The notes: generated by a model not told the origin, from the letters alone. Shown: positions 44,346 through 56,644, numbered from the stretch's first letter. The stretch: 64,000 bases of DNA from Druceiella hillmani (GCA_039881145.1 JAYKKI010000006.1:15507001-15571000); one strand, 5' to 3'. A program made the numbers and translations.

Positions 44346-44349
44346 GACG

Positions 44350-45105
44350 TATGTTTCTTAAGAAAATTTCGTTTTTCTATAATATGTTCTGCTGTAAGAA
44401 CATTTCTTTTTTCTATAATATGTTCTGCTGTAAGAAAATTTATTTTTTCTATAATATGTTCTGCTGTAAGGAAATTTATTTTTTCTATAATATGTTCTGC
44501 TGTAAGGAAATTTATTTTTTCTATATGTTCTGCTGTAAGGAAGTTTATTTTTTCTATAATATGTTCTGCTGTAAGGAAATTTATTTTTTCTATAATATGT
44601 TCTGCTTTAAGGAAATTTATTTTGTCTATAATATGTTCTGCTGTAAGGAAATTTATTTTTTCTATAATATGTTCTGCTGTAAGGAAATTTATTTTTTCTA
44701 TATGTTTTGCTGTAAGGAAGTTTATTTTTTCTATAATATGTTCTGCTGTAAGGAAATTTATTTTTTCTATAATATGTTCTGCTTTAAGGAAATTTATTTT
44801 GTCTATAATATGTTCTGCTGTAAGGAAATTTATTTTTTCTAAAATATGTACTGCTGTAAGGAAATTTATTTTTTCTATAATATGTTCTGCTGTAAGAAAA
44901 TTTTTTTTTTCTATAATATGCTCTGCTGTAAGAAAATTTCTTTTTTCTATAATATGTTCTGCTGCAAGAAAATTTATTTTTTCTGTAATATGTTTTGCTG
45001 TAAGAAAATTTCTTTTTTCTATAATATATTCTGCTGTAAAAACAATTCTTTTTTCTATAATATGTTCTGCTGTAAGAAAATTTATTTTTTCTATAATATG
45101 TTCGA
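44350..45105. repeat. 36-bp minisatellite with 177-bp higher order
   Basis: About 21 units of TATAATATGTTCTGCTGTAA + GGAAATTTATTTTTTC, 36 bp each. A block of five units, one of them 33 bp, is repeated: markers GGAAGTTTATT at about 44539 and 44716 and GCTTTAAGG within each lie 177 bp apart. Unit lengths are multiples of 3, so stop-free frames of up to 163 codons run through in several frames. They read as simple Phe/Tyr/Cys/Lys or Ser/Ile repeats and are not evidence of a protein. Confidence 0.95.
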
Positions 45106-45743
45106 TAAATTAAGGTTGCTCTCATTTTAACCTTAACACTAGGAGTGCTCGTAGCCAAACTCTTTCTAGATCTAATTTTTTGCCTGTTCGCAAGTGTTAC
45201 AATGACTGGCGAAAGGCAAGGTAGTACCAGTTGTATAATATTTGATCGGGGCACCTAATCGATTGATATTAATCTACGCATTACAAATGAAAAAGGTAAA
45301 CTTTAAATGCTTAAGTATTTGGGTATGAACAATAAATAATCTTTGGTATATTTTTGCAGTGTTCCGATTTTTAATATTTAAATAATTCTTTCATAAACAC
45401 AATATATTAACATTTCATTTCTATTGTCGGGCAGCAAAACGTTCTACGCGATCTTACAGCGTTTTAACGTAATATAGCGTTGAACGTGACTTACTTCTCA
45501 CGGTGCTGCTATCTGTCCATTGGTATGAGAAACTTTTTTATCTAAATAATAGTTCCAGAGTTACAATTATTCTTGAAATGCTGTATTTGCGCAAAAATAA
45601 TAATAAGTAAAAATATCTAGAATTACTTAGAATTAAATTACATACAATAACGGTTTTTCAAATACAACGTTTTGCCAACCGACGGCAGATTTATTTTATT
45701 GAACATATTCGATATGTTAATAGTTATTTTCAATACAAGTAAA

Positions 45744-45747
<4 letters not shown>
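45106..45747. other. No gene recognised
   Basis: AT-rich spacer. Confidence 0.45.

Positions 45748-45824
<77 letters not shown>
45748..45824. repeat. (TA)n microsatellite
   Basis: About 38 TA dinucleotides. Confidence 0.95.
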
Positions 45825-45827
<3 letters not shown>

Positions 45828-45904
45828 GATTTTTTCACATTATATTTGACACATTATTTAAAAAATTAATCTTTCCTTCTCGAACAACGATGAATGATAC
45901 TGTT

Positions 45905-46062
45905 AACATAACGCTCTATTCAGTTGGCGGTCGTTGCGTTTCAGAAAAGACATCGCTCATGTTTCGGCCAGGATTCTCCTCAGTCGGAATCCGCACTTCT
46001 CCCTGTTCAATTTACCGCTCAGGTGGAATCTAGTTTCGTCGATGAAGAAAATATTATTAAAA
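45905..46062 (-). pseudogene. Possible Tc1/mariner-type transposase scrap
   Basis: The minus strand reads KHFNNIFFIDETRFHLSGKL then NREKCGF, and in another frame EENPGRNMSDVFSE. F-x-D-E-x-x-F-HLSG followed by a Cys and ENP resembles the first catalytic segment of Tc1-like transposases common in insects (FSDEAHFHLSG...WGSENP). Only about 50 residues are visible, with frame changes, so the family is uncertain. Confidence 0.4.
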
Positions 46063-47771
46063 TGCTTCTTAACTTGTAATTAATTGAAGTCATGCGTCTG
46101 GTAAACATGAAATTGCAAACCAATTTTTAGACTTTGATTAAGATAATTTCCTAATGTTCAACTATTGAATTTGCTTGGACTAAACTGTATTAGATTTTGT
46201 CAGTCTGATGCATGTACTAAATTGCATAATAGGCTATTTGACAACATTGAAAAAATACATCCTGTCAAAAAAAAATATATTAAATGCAAAAGGTGATAGT
46301 TATAAATTTAAAAAAAAAAGAAAAAAGGACCATAATTTAAATATTTAAAAACTTGTCTGTGACGTCATCGGACTTTTAATCAATAACAGGACGTTTGCGA
46401 CGCTGATTAAATTTGAAAAAAATATTGTGATTTCTTTACGTTTTTTTATATAATATAAACTTACTCTCCCGAAAATTAAAAGCAATATGCTTATTTACGT
46501 TATAATCTAACAGGATGACCTGTTTGTTTACATTGTATGTGACGTCATATTAGCTGTCATTACAGAAATTGAATTTTTAGCGCGAGTTCGAAAATTCAAA
46601 CTTTAAAAGTGATTTATATAAAAAATACGGCATATATCTTTGAAATATAAATGTAGTGTGCTTATAATACAAAATAGAATAATTTAAAACAATTTAAAAA
46701 TTAAATTCCTATGATTCTGAAATTTCGCAGACCTTTCGAGTTGTTAATATTGCAGTGCAGCAGTACAGGTTTTTGTAATCCAATTACTTGTTAAATATCT
46801 AATAGGTGCTAAGTAGGTGCTAAGTTAAGGTTGTATAATCACAATGAAAAGCGTGCTGTGTTTATCACTGTAAACCAGTCATATAAACTAAAATGCCACT
46901 CACCAGCCACATGTTAAACTATGCATCAAGTGCCACGATCCAAAATAACTAAATGGTACAACAAATGTGAGAGGAATTTTGGCACATTTTTAGAACAAAT
47001 CATAAACGTATACCACTCCTATGATAAGGACTCGTAAAATATATACTGTACAAAGTAGGGTAAAACAAGTCGATATTAATATGTGCGAACATACTGAAGT
47101 CGCGAATTGAACATGATTATATGCTTAATGTTAATAATAGAATTGCAACAAATTGTAAATTTGGCCTTAAACACAATATGAAATATTCGGTTATAATCTA
47201 GTCGAATAGCCAAGTATTCGACAAAATTATTCGGCTGAATTTGACGGCTAAATGCATACCTAAATGTGTTTCCCATGATGTCATTGTAAAGCTGTGCTGT
47301 AATAAGACCAATACATCAGATTTTACGTGCAAGTTAAAGCCTATTTGTACCAACCGTGCAACAAGGGTTAAAGCGATGATTTTTAAGACTTGGGGATAAA
47401 TAGTTTTTATAAAGAGAAAACGCCCACTAGTAATACATTTTACCCGAAGGCTGTGTCATCAACCGGAAGATGACCAATGAATCCCGAGAATTTGGTACAT
47501 ATTTCTGGCATTGTCGTGAAGAGATATTAGCTGCAATAAATACAAATCATTACGCAAGTAGGTCAAGTTTTTGATCCATTGCCTGAAAAAAATACAAATC
47601 ATACGCAAGTAGGTCAAGTTTTTGATCAAGTTTTTGAACCATTGCGATCAAATTCAACCACAACAATGAATTAAAATTGATTTCTTTTTTTTCACAATGG
47701 CGGGTAAAGATTGCAGCAAAATATTTACTTGCATATTGAAGTGGTTTTTATGCCATGTTTTCGTTATAATA
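46063..47771. other. No gene recognised
   Basis: A 28-bp direct duplication (AATACAAATCATACGCAAGT and AGGTCAAGTTTTTGAT) near 47538-47640 is the only structure seen. Confidence 0.45.
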
Positions 47772-47775
47772 TTAA

Positions 47776-48527
47776 CCGTTTTAGTGCCATGGTTTTTTAC
47801 TCCTGTATACTTAAAAATGCCAAAGAAATCTTTTGTTTTTGATGTCATTTACCCTTGTCTCGAAAAAAAACTGTATCTCTTCCAAAAATTATCCAATTTT
47901 AATATTTTTTTCGGTGTTTTCTTAATAAAAACTTGTACGAGGATAATCAAATACAAAGAAAATCATTGGAATATATATTGTGAACAAAAATTATAACAAA
48001 AACTGAAATCAAGGTCATATCGTATTTTCGCGGTCCGGTACATCCTCCGTATCAGCAAAATAATTTTTATCGTCACTAGTAGTGATACTAATAAAAACTT
48101 GTACAAGGATAATAAAATACAAAGAAAATTATGTAAATATAAATTATAACCAAAATTGAAATCAAGGTCCGGTACATCCCCCGTATCAGCAAAATAATTG
48201 TTATCGTCACTATTATCACTATCACTCAAAATTTGCATTACGCCAAATTGTGAGCGCACCACAATGTCACTCCCACTATCACTTTCTTCACAACTTGAAA
48301 AACGATCATTTTCACTCGAATTATTTTCATATTCCGGCATTATGGGTTAACAATTTTTTCTTCCTCTCTCAATTCTTTTCTGGATCCTTTTATATTGTAA
48401 TTACTAATAATATTATAATTTGAACTTTATGTAACACGTAGAAAGATAAAAAAGAGCGCCATCGCGCTCGTGGCAAATTTAGTAAGTACGCGCACGAGCG
48501 CGATGGAACTCGTCGGCACTCAAACGG
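47776..48527 (-). mobile_element. piggyBac-like TTAA element, copy E
   Basis: TTAA at 47772-47775 and 48528-48531, with ends CCGTTTTAGTGCC and (reversed) CCGTTTGAGTGCCGACGAG. Internally, a segment of about 140 bp (AATAAAAACTTGTAC... to the CTCCGTATCAGCAAAATAAT block) is present twice, at about 47920-48070 and 48088-48195. Confidence 0.85.
48146..48340 (-). CDS. Acidic N-terminal ORF of piggyBac-like element, copy E
   Basis: The frame starts MPEYENNSSENDRFSSCEES and runs through SDSGSDIVVRSQFGVMQILS to ADTGDVPD. The internal duplication then carries it on into non-homologous sequence (to 47963). Start and acidic part are conserved with the copies at 4.6 and 15.8 kb. No catalytic domain. Confidence 0.4.
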
Positions 48528-48531
48528 TTAA

Positions 48532-49032
48532 ATAAATCTTTATGAATAGTATATATACTAGAATATAATAAGAAGAACAAATAATACGTATGTATACATC
48601 CTAACTAATACGTATAATAAATGTGAATGCGAGTTTATTGTTTTTGTGTTTGTTTGTTCAATGTCAACGGCTCTATTATTCATCAAATCGTTAAGAAATT
48701 TGGTATACACATAGGTAATATTTGTTATGGGGATAAGCAAATGATGTCTAATCCCAGGAAAAACGAATTCCGCACGAACGAAGCCGTTGGCAACAGCTAG
48801 AATTATATAATTTTGTTCTATAATTATTTGACAAACGTGAATTCAACCGAATAATGTATTAGCATTTGCTATTCGACTGAATACTAAGAATCAATCAACC
48901 TCAAATTTGTTTGCAGTATCCGCAAATTTTTAAGGGTTTAGTATTTGAAAGGTCCGAATGGAGCGACACATTACTTTCGCTCAGTTGTTCGTCCGTTTGT
49001 TTGTCTGTTCCGAAATTATGAACGATGTGTAT
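48532..49032. other. No gene recognised
   Basis: AT-rich spacer. Confidence 0.45.
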
Positions 49033-49161
<129 letters not shown>

Positions 49162-49384
49162 CTAACAATGGGTATATTATTCATAGAGGTGATTCGTGTA
49201 TCAAAAGTATATTTGAAGCGTTTACGCTGCACGTATATTTACTTGCAGATAATCAAGAATGTTTAATGTGTAATTTTGAAAAGTGCTCGGACCGAAACAA
49301 TAAATTCGCTTAATACGACTGCTGTTCAAATGGCCGCGTTGTGGCATTTGCCCGATTCGGCTGGCGACAATTAATTCTGTCAAG

Positions 49385-49815
49385 CTAATGAGATACATGC
49401 TCATTAGTGGCATGCTTATTAGGCGCTAAAAAGCATGCTCAAAACAATTATGCTCTTCAACTGTACACATTTGCTTGTTTAAGACATGTTTATTTTAGGC
49501 ATTCTCACGAACAAGCGTGCTCAAAGTAAACAACAGAGCACACGTGCTATTTAAACGCAGGCTCTTAGCTAAAATGAAAGCTTTGCAAGGAAATAATAAT
49601 CAAAACAGTCTCAGTTCTATCCACACAGGACTCAATAAAATAATATTTTTGATTGCATTGCAATTGTTTAAGAAAATTTTAGCGAAAAAGAAAACGATGC
49701 TAGTAATAAGGATTGCTAGTAATGAGCATGCTCAAAATGAACATGCTCATTACTAGCAATGTTTCCACGCACGTGCTACTATTGAACACTTGCTTATTAG
49801 TGGCATGCTTTCGTG
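49385..49815. repeat. Cluster of GCATGCTC motifs with hairpin
   Basis: ACATGCTCATTAGTGGCATG, AAGCATGCTCAAAAC, GAGCATGCTCAAAATG and TTATTAGTGGCATGC recur here. At 49712-49760, ATTGCTAGTAATGAGCATG and its exact reverse complement (19 bp) flank an 11-base spacer. Confidence 0.7.
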
Positions 49816-51726
49816 CACTTCCATTACTTTAAAAATACTGCTATTAAACTATTTGGACATATTTCGGAATGAAGCGGATACACAAAGTATACCGGAAGAT
49901 CGCAATTATTCCTTTGATTCTAAATAATAATTTTTTAATTATATACACAATAAAAAGAGTCAGTAGGATATGGTTTCTTTTTTCAACATTATTCTAATAA
50001 AGTGTTTTTTTAGGAAAAATAATAAGCCGCTGCAATCGTGAAGCGTGAATTTTATGACTTGGGTGTTATTTGTATCTAAGCTTATATCATCAGTGATATT
50101 AGGAAGTACAGGTAGTGGGGTATCAGTTTTAAAATTTCAAAATTGTATCCAAATTTGTATAAATGTTTCAAATTTGTATAAATTGAAAAAGTTAACTAGT
50201 TAGCTATGAATGATGTGTTTGAAGAAATGGAAGTGCTAACATAGAAATGGGTCGAAAGTTTATAAATTTTTAGTTAAAAAAGGTCCTGTGTGAGATAATT
50301 CACGTATTCGTTCCTCTCCCATTTGTCCGTCTGTCACAGCCGATTTTCTCAGAACTTATTTGAAGTAGAAACTTGAAAATTAGCATAGTGATAAAGAATC
50401 TTCTGCTTTGGACCAACACTGTTCTGGAGCGGAACCTCCCACCTTCTGCCAGTCTGCATTGTTTGTATAAGAGCCCGATTAATTTTTAGTGTAATTTCGT
50501 TTGGCCACGACTTATGTACATGGTCGGCATAGAGTTAATATTTGTCTAAAGAGTTAGTGATATAATTGTAGAATTCAATAGGATTTACATCGATTGAGTT
50601 ATGAACTACAGCTGCGACTCAGCCAATTGGTTGAGTACACTTCAAGCAAGGATAGGCCAAAATACTTGAAATCTCACTTACATAATTGAAAGATGGTTGA
50701 GGTGACTATAGGAGATATAGGATTCTGGATTACATACTGCTTCGTTTTATGTTACGCATTTGTACTTATGCATGGTTCTCATTTCATGAGGTAACATATC
50801 TTCTTAGTGTAAAGCTACTTTGTTCTATAAAACATATCCATGATTTTCGTGACTGTGTTTTAATTAATAGACGCAATAGCGACTTTTCTTCACATTTTTC
50901 TTTTATAAAAGCTGACTTAAGGTTAGTTTTCAAACTGTTTTTCGTATGGATTGGTATGAATATACCTATCTTGTCATAACTCGGCTTCTTACTGTATGGG
51001 TATGTAGAATGGCAATAAAAACATGGTGTGTACAGTGTGGCATTTAACTCTTTAGTTAACGCGGAAAATGGTATCAAGCTCGCTATCGAAAATGGTATCG
51101 CTCAAGAACTAGATGAGATATAACATTTTTTATAATAGTCTTATTTTTTACTCGGGAATTCAAGAAGCTGGTTTGCTGTGGAAATTTAACCATCCCGTGG
51201 GTATATGAAAGCGAACGTGCACAGATTTTTAAAAATCAGTTTCTTATTAGCAATATATTCATTTTCTGAATAGACTTTGAACTCGGTGAGGTATTGTGGG
51301 TTTGGGCTGCACGACTATATCGGTTGTTGCACGTTTTGCATGTACTATATTTTCTTTGAATTTTGTTCATCTTCTATCATGGATCTACTTTATCAACGGT
51401 TACGATTATTTTTCACAATTATTTTTATACCAAGTCTCACACCCCCATCTTGCTGAGAATCTGCTCGTATCTTTATGTTGGAATTTTTAAAATTTTTCCT
51501 TTTATTTATTACGGACCCTTTCGCTCTGCAAAGTTTTAGCCATGATTTGAAGATTCTGTTGACACCAGCCTTGGAATAAAAGAGCAAATAATAAAATCTC
51601 ATTCGGATTTTTTTGAACCATTTGGCTGTAAAGGATTTCAAAATGGGCTTAGTTTATTTAAACGCGCATGCAAAAAGATTAGCCGCTGCTATCGTACGTA
51701 AATGAGTCGAGACGTTTATGAATAAA
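49816..51726. other. No gene recognised
   Basis: AT-rich. Frames at 50749-50979 and 51296-51490 have no recognisable domain. Confidence 0.4.
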
Positions 51727-51930
51727 CGAATCGTTTCATTGTCTAAGAAGAAATGGAAAACGAATCGTTTCATTATCTAAGAAGGAATGGAAAATGAATC
51801 GTTTCATTATCTAAGAAGGAATGGACGACGAATCGTTTCATTGTCTAAGAAGGAATGGAAAACGAATCGTTTCATTATCTAAGAAGGAATGTAAAACGAA
51901 TCGTTTCATTATCTAAGAAGGAATAGAAAA
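51727..51930. repeat. 33-bp tandem repeat
   Basis: Six copies of CGAATCGTTTCATTATCTAA + GAAGGAATGGAAA at 33-bp spacing. Confidence 0.95.
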
Positions 51931-52515
51931 CTCGCCGTAGAATACGTTTTTTATTATAGATTTAATTTCTATTGTTAAAAAAAACAGTATATTACACATT
52001 CATACATTACACGTTCATAGATATCTATTGGGTTATACTATATTAAAAATAATATGAAATAAATGTTATCAAAGCGTATTAGTATGTTAATTATTACTCC
52101 TAGACAAAACATACATATTCCATATCCAACAGAAACAATTGTACAATTAGGAAAAAAAAAGAAAAAAACAAATACCACTTTTAGCCCCACTATTCACAAC
52201 TTAATAGCGGGGAGAGAAAAAAAACAATTTTATTTTATTTAAATATAAGATGAAGAAGTATTGTTAAAATAGAAAGTTGTTATTTATGAATAGTTCTAGA
52301 AAGAAGTAAAAAATATATAAAGTCAGCAAGACAATAAGGTTAGGTAAAAGAATTTAGAAATTGACATTATAAAGACATTATAAATATGTTAGACAATCTC
52401 ATAATTCCTGAAATTGTTAAAATATTTTTTATATTGTCGCTTTATTTACTTAATTGTATTTTACTTCTTATTTCATTTTTGTTTTGCTCCATAGTTTATT
52501 TTTTTTTTGTGAGCT
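51931..52515. other. No gene recognised
   Basis: Very AT-rich spacer. Confidence 0.5.
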
Positions 52516-53175
52516 AACATGACATTAGCAAAGGTTTTCATATGACATTACCAAAGGTTTTAATACGACATTAGCAAAGGTTTTAATATGACATTAGCAG
52601 AGGTTTTAATATGACATTAGCAAAGGTTTTAATATGATATTAGCAAAGGTTTTAATATGACATTAGCAAAGGTTTTAATATGACATTAGTAGAGGTTTTA
52701 ATATGACATTAGCAAAGGTTTTAATATGACATTAGCAAAGGTTTTAATATGTCATTAGCAAAGGTTTTAATATGACATTAGCAGAGGTTTTAATATGACA
52801 TTAGCAGAGGTTTTAATATGACATTAGCAAAGGTTTTAATATGACATTAGCAAAGGTTTTAATATGACATTAGCAAAGGTTTTAATACGACATTAGCAAA
52901 GGTTTTAATATGACATTAGCAGAGGTTTTAATATGACATTAGCAAAGGTTTTAATATGATATTAGCAAAGGTTTTAATATGACATTAGCAAAGGTTTTAA
53001 TATGACATTAGTAGAGGTTTTAATATGACATTAGCAAAGGTTTTAATATGACATTAGCAAAGGTTTTAATATGTCATTAGCAAAGGTTTTAATATGACAT
53101 TAGCAGAGGTTTTAATATGACATTAGCAGAGGTTTTAATATGACATTAGCAAAGGTTTTAATATGACATTAGCAA
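52516..53175. repeat. 23-bp minisatellite with 322-bp higher order
   Basis: About 28 copies of TATGACATTAGCAAAGGTTT+TAA. Variant units (TACGACATT, GATATTAG, GTAGAGG, TGTCATTAG, GCAGAGG) occur in exactly the same order twice. The TACG unit is at 52564 and again at 52886, 322 bp = 14 x 23 apart, so a 14-unit block was duplicated recently. Confidence 0.97.
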
Positions 53176-53547
53176 GAGAATGAACGCCAGAAAATCTTTT
53201 ATCTTTATCTTTCATTATGTGATGTTCTTTCTCTCCATTGAGAAGCTTTGCCAATATCAAGTGTGGAAAGAAAACATAACTTTACCATTTTGAAGCAAAT
53301 CGCTGGTATCTAAATCATCTTATATTTTGCATGTCTTCAAATAATGAATTTTCTTTATTTATAAATTATAATACATTTTATCATTTGCTAATAAACCCAT
53401 TCTAGTAGAATTAATAATTCAATAAATAAGACAGGACGATATCAAAATTTTGGATCTTGTTAATATATGTATGTGTGTATCTATATTTTTATCTTTTTTT
53501 ATGTACTTATTTTGTGCTCCGCTATATAGATGAATTATCTGTAAATG
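53176..53547. other. No gene recognised
   Basis: AT-rich spacer. Confidence 0.45.
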
Positions 53548-53609
53548 ATTATCTTTTATTTTATGGCATAAGTTATTTTCTCTACTTATGCCATAAAATA
53601 AAAGATAAT
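53548..53609. repeat. Perfect 26-bp inverted repeat (hairpin)
   Basis: The arm ATTATCTTTTATTTTATGGC+ATAAGT and its exact reverse complement surround a 10-base loop. Confidence 0.97.
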
Positions 53610-54337
53610 TGTTTATAGAAATTAAAATAAATAAGACGATAAACAATGAAGACGAAAATAAGAGATGGAAATAATTTTACCAAGTCAGTACAACGTTAAT
53701 TATTTATTGTGATTTTAACTAAATATAAATAAATACCATTTATTTAGCATTTTGACAAACTTTTAAGTAGCGTAAATGTTAGATAAAGAATTGTTAAGTT
53801 ATGTGCCAGTCACAACATTTCTCATAACAATAAAAACGTGATGCCAAAATAATATAAATGTATGGAGTCTTAGTTTTATTTATTTCAATTTCTATATATG
53901 CAAATTGTTATTAATCGGAATAGAATTAAATAATATAATTTTCATCAAACTGGACATTACGTTAGCCGAACTACGGTCGTTTGACAGCTCAACTACGGCC
54001 CTTACTTTTTAATAATCCCACTGCTCCTAAAAACAGTCAGTCTGTTCGAAAACTTAATTAATGTTATAGTCTGGCAACAATGGGTTATTTGCAAAATGTA
54101 TACTAAATATCTTCTCTATGTATATTACATATCTGTATGTTATTATAGTTCCAAGTTGAGAATAATGATGTTTAACTGCAATAAATTGGGTATATATTTT
54201 TTAAACGATTGGAATAAAAAATAATATTATGTTTTAAAATCTAAACATCGAAACGCAAATTGTCCGCCATAATATAATAGAAATGCAAATCCGTATTAGC
54301 GCGAAGCTCAGCATGAATGCAGTGAAAGTAATTTTTT
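53610..54337. other. No gene recognised
   Basis: AT-rich spacer. Confidence 0.45.
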
Positions 54338-54885
54338 GAAGTAAAATTTCTTTACGCACGCTTGACTTGGGGAGTAAGCTGGTGAATGCGTGACGAGAGC
54401 GTTATGAAAAGTGTGATCGGGCGAGGCGAACGGAAGTTGAGAGGGAAATATAAGTTAGTGAAGACAGAAAGAGAGAGAGTTACGTTTCGTATATTACTGT
54501 AGGGACAAGAGAGAGAGGTACGAACACACATTTTCATTCTCTCTTTCTCTCATAGCCAGTTATGTTTCGTATATCTAAGACACAGTGCAAGCCTATTGTC
54601 TGTATCACACTGTAGGAGCAAGAGAGAGCAGTGCGCGCGCACATTTTCTTTCTCTCTTCCTCTCATAGCCAGTGCATGAAATATACACATATGCGAGTTT
54701 GCTAGCGTTACGCGAACGGTCATTTTTTTGATTATTTTGTAATTTCATTTCGTTCTTGAATACGTTTATAAATTATTATTTTGTTCAATACGTTAAATTT
54801 TCTACGTTTAAAGTGAATAAAATTGTAAATTCATATTTTGTGAATTTGAAATTTTACTTCAGTCGTGTGGTCTAAAGCACACACG
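54338..54885 (+). mobile_element. GAAGTAAAACTTC repeat, copy 3
   Basis: Starts GAAGTAAAATTTCTTTACGC and ends TCGTGTGGTCTAAAGCACAC. The purine-rich central part (GACAAGAGAGAGAG...TCATAGCCAGT) is present twice, near 54480-54560 and 54600-54670, which makes it longer than copy 1. Confidence 0.75.
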
Positions 54886-55090
54886 TTTTTTTCTGTTTAA
54901 AACACGTGTTTTGGTGGAAATATTACAATTGTAGGTTCGCCAAATAGATTTCGAATAGTTTAAAATTTTTTAAAAATTGTCAAATGCCCTATTGACTTTA
55001 TAGACGATTATACAAAACAATATTTATTCATAAAATTATTCTAAATGTATATATGTGGTATTGAATGACGATTTTATTGACGTGTTGCAG

Positions 55091-55222
55091 CTACGGAGGG
55101 CGTCGTGGTCTGCAGTGCTTCGCAGTTCCGATGCGCGGACGGCACGCGATGTATCCCAGCGCACTGGCGTTGCGACTATCGCGCCGACTGTGAGGATGCC
55201 TCCGACGAACCGCCCGATTGCG
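55091..55222 (+). CDS. Exon encoding an LDL-receptor class A domain (LRP-like gene)
   Basis: TTGTTGCAG precedes the exon, and GTAGAT, a weak donor, follows it. The 132-nt, phase 1-1 exon reads [20 protein letters not shown] then [20 protein letters not shown] and DC. It has the six cysteines of an LDLa module and a perfect calcium-cage signature, [13 protein letters not shown]. Such modules bind ligands outside the cell in lipoprotein receptors, LRPs and some other secreted or membrane proteins. One module per symmetrical phase-1 exon is typical of LDLR-family genes. The last G joins AG of the exon at 63615 to give Glu. The exact gene cannot be told from one or two modules. Confidence 0.85.
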
Positions 55223-56060
55223 GTAGATCATAACATATATTCATTATTTAAATTATAATGTCGGATTACGTAGTATAACTAAGTTTTGAATTATAATTCT
55301 AGAATTTTAAAAAATGTTGATTTATCGTTTCTCACACATATCTTTTGTTATTTATTGTTAGAATAGTTATTGGAATTCATATAATTTAGTAATTATATGA
55401 ATTCCAACGTTGTGACCTTCTAAGGACGTGTTTTCACACATTATTTTTTAAATATTAATTTTTCTACGCTGTGATTTTTGCAAATTTCCTGATGAGTACG
55501 GTGCCGGAAAAACATGAAACCTTAGAAGCTAAATTAATTAGTATTTGTCCATATACCTGTCATATCCATAATTCAAAAACTGCAAAACCGATAAACTTAA
55601 AACTAGAAATGTAAGTATAAAATTGAGAAAAAAAATTGAAATAACTTTCTTAGTCCGAATTTCTAGCGAACAAAGTCACAGTTTATTTGAAATATTTGCA
55701 AACAACTCGACATTGCCTTATCGCTCTCAAAAACCAATTTAAATTTATTGTGTCAAATGTTTGATTAATTTTTAAAGCAGAGAAGAGCAATAAGGAAGAG
55801 ATTTTTTTGGCAAAGATAAATAAAACAGGAAAGCATAACGTTATTAAAAATGACGTAATAATATTCAATATAACTTTTGAATTGTATCATGAGAGAGTTA
55901 TCGAAAATTCATGTTTTATTATGTAGTTAGATAGAGTTTAAATATGATGCTGAATGAGTTGGTATCTTTGCATATAACTTGCACATTGCCAATTTTGCAC
56001 TAAAGTAATAAACAAATATTTTAAATTAAAATAATATGAAATACGAAAACAGGCTAAATA
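55223..56060. other. Intron sequence
   Basis: Start of the 8.4-kb intron between the two LDLa exons. Contains a palindrome of about 18 bp, TTGGAATTCATATAATTTAG/TAATTATATGAATTCCAA, near 55369-55406. No other exon seen. Confidence 0.6.
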
Positions 56061-56061
56061 T

Positions 56062-56240
56062 TAAATGTATTTGGCGTTAATTTTGTAGAAATTCATTATT
56101 CACAATTAAATGAAACTACGTGATGTAGTATTATTTCTACTTTCTTAAGTTCTTTACCACGACCTAGGTTTCGTTGTAGTGCAACATCTTCAGGTGGGTT
56201 ATTATCAAAGATTAACTCTTAGGAACATCCAACAGCATTT
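56062..56240 (-). mobile_element. Hammerhead-bearing dispersed repeat, 56-kb copy
   Basis: The most complete single copy. On the minus strand it runs from AATGCTGTTGGATGTTCCTA through the ribozyme and body to the AAATTAACGCCAAATACATT end. It lies within the LDLa-gene intron, in antisense to that gene. Confidence 0.8.
56157..56197 (-). ncRNA. Hammerhead ribozyme motif, intact by inspection
   Basis: Minus strand: CCAC, CTGAAGA, T, stem II GTTG-CACTA-CAAC, GAAA, CCTAGG, TC, GTGG. The stem II loop differs from the other copies, but the four base pairs next to the core are kept, which suggests that pairing has been conserved. The outer stem I, TCTTT with AAAGA, is also present. Confidence 0.7.
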
Positions 56241-56644
56241 ATGTTTCAAACACAATATCGGAAGCCGGTTTTGTGTGGGTTTTCCCACTGCTTAAGTTAT
56301 TGAGTTTATTGTAGGGGAGCGGTGTATATTGATATACCAGTATTTTAGTGAGGGTAATAAATTCAATTGTTGTTATTATATGAGGTTGTACAATGCAAAT
56401 GTTCCGGTGTATGTAATAAAATTAAATGGAATTCTCGGTAATATATTTATACAAAAGCAAGGGAAACTTAGAATTTTAGAACAAGGTTAAACCACTAATT
56501 CTACACATCTCGCCTTTTTTTTATAAATATATTTATTTATTTATTTCTTTTAATTTTTTTATATACTTATATTTATATGTGTATTTGGGCTGAAACAATT
56601 TAAAGAGTAATATAGTATCAATGGGTGAGTAATGTAGTATCATG
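56241..56644. other. Intron sequence, no feature seen
   Basis: AT-rich. Nothing recognised. Confidence 0.5.

Noticed and set aside
44351..45254. Long open frames (156-163 codons) as Phe/Tyr/Cys-rich or Ser/Ile-rich proteins
   Set aside because: They are translations of a 36-bp minisatellite, open in several frames on both strands at once; no promoter, splice site or domain.
51727..51930. 33-bp regular repeat as CRISPR-like
   Set aside because: No spacers; plain tandem repeat.
52516..53175. Regular array as a possible CRISPR locus
   Set aside because: The 23-bp units are contiguous with no unique spacers, in a eukaryotic, AT-rich setting.
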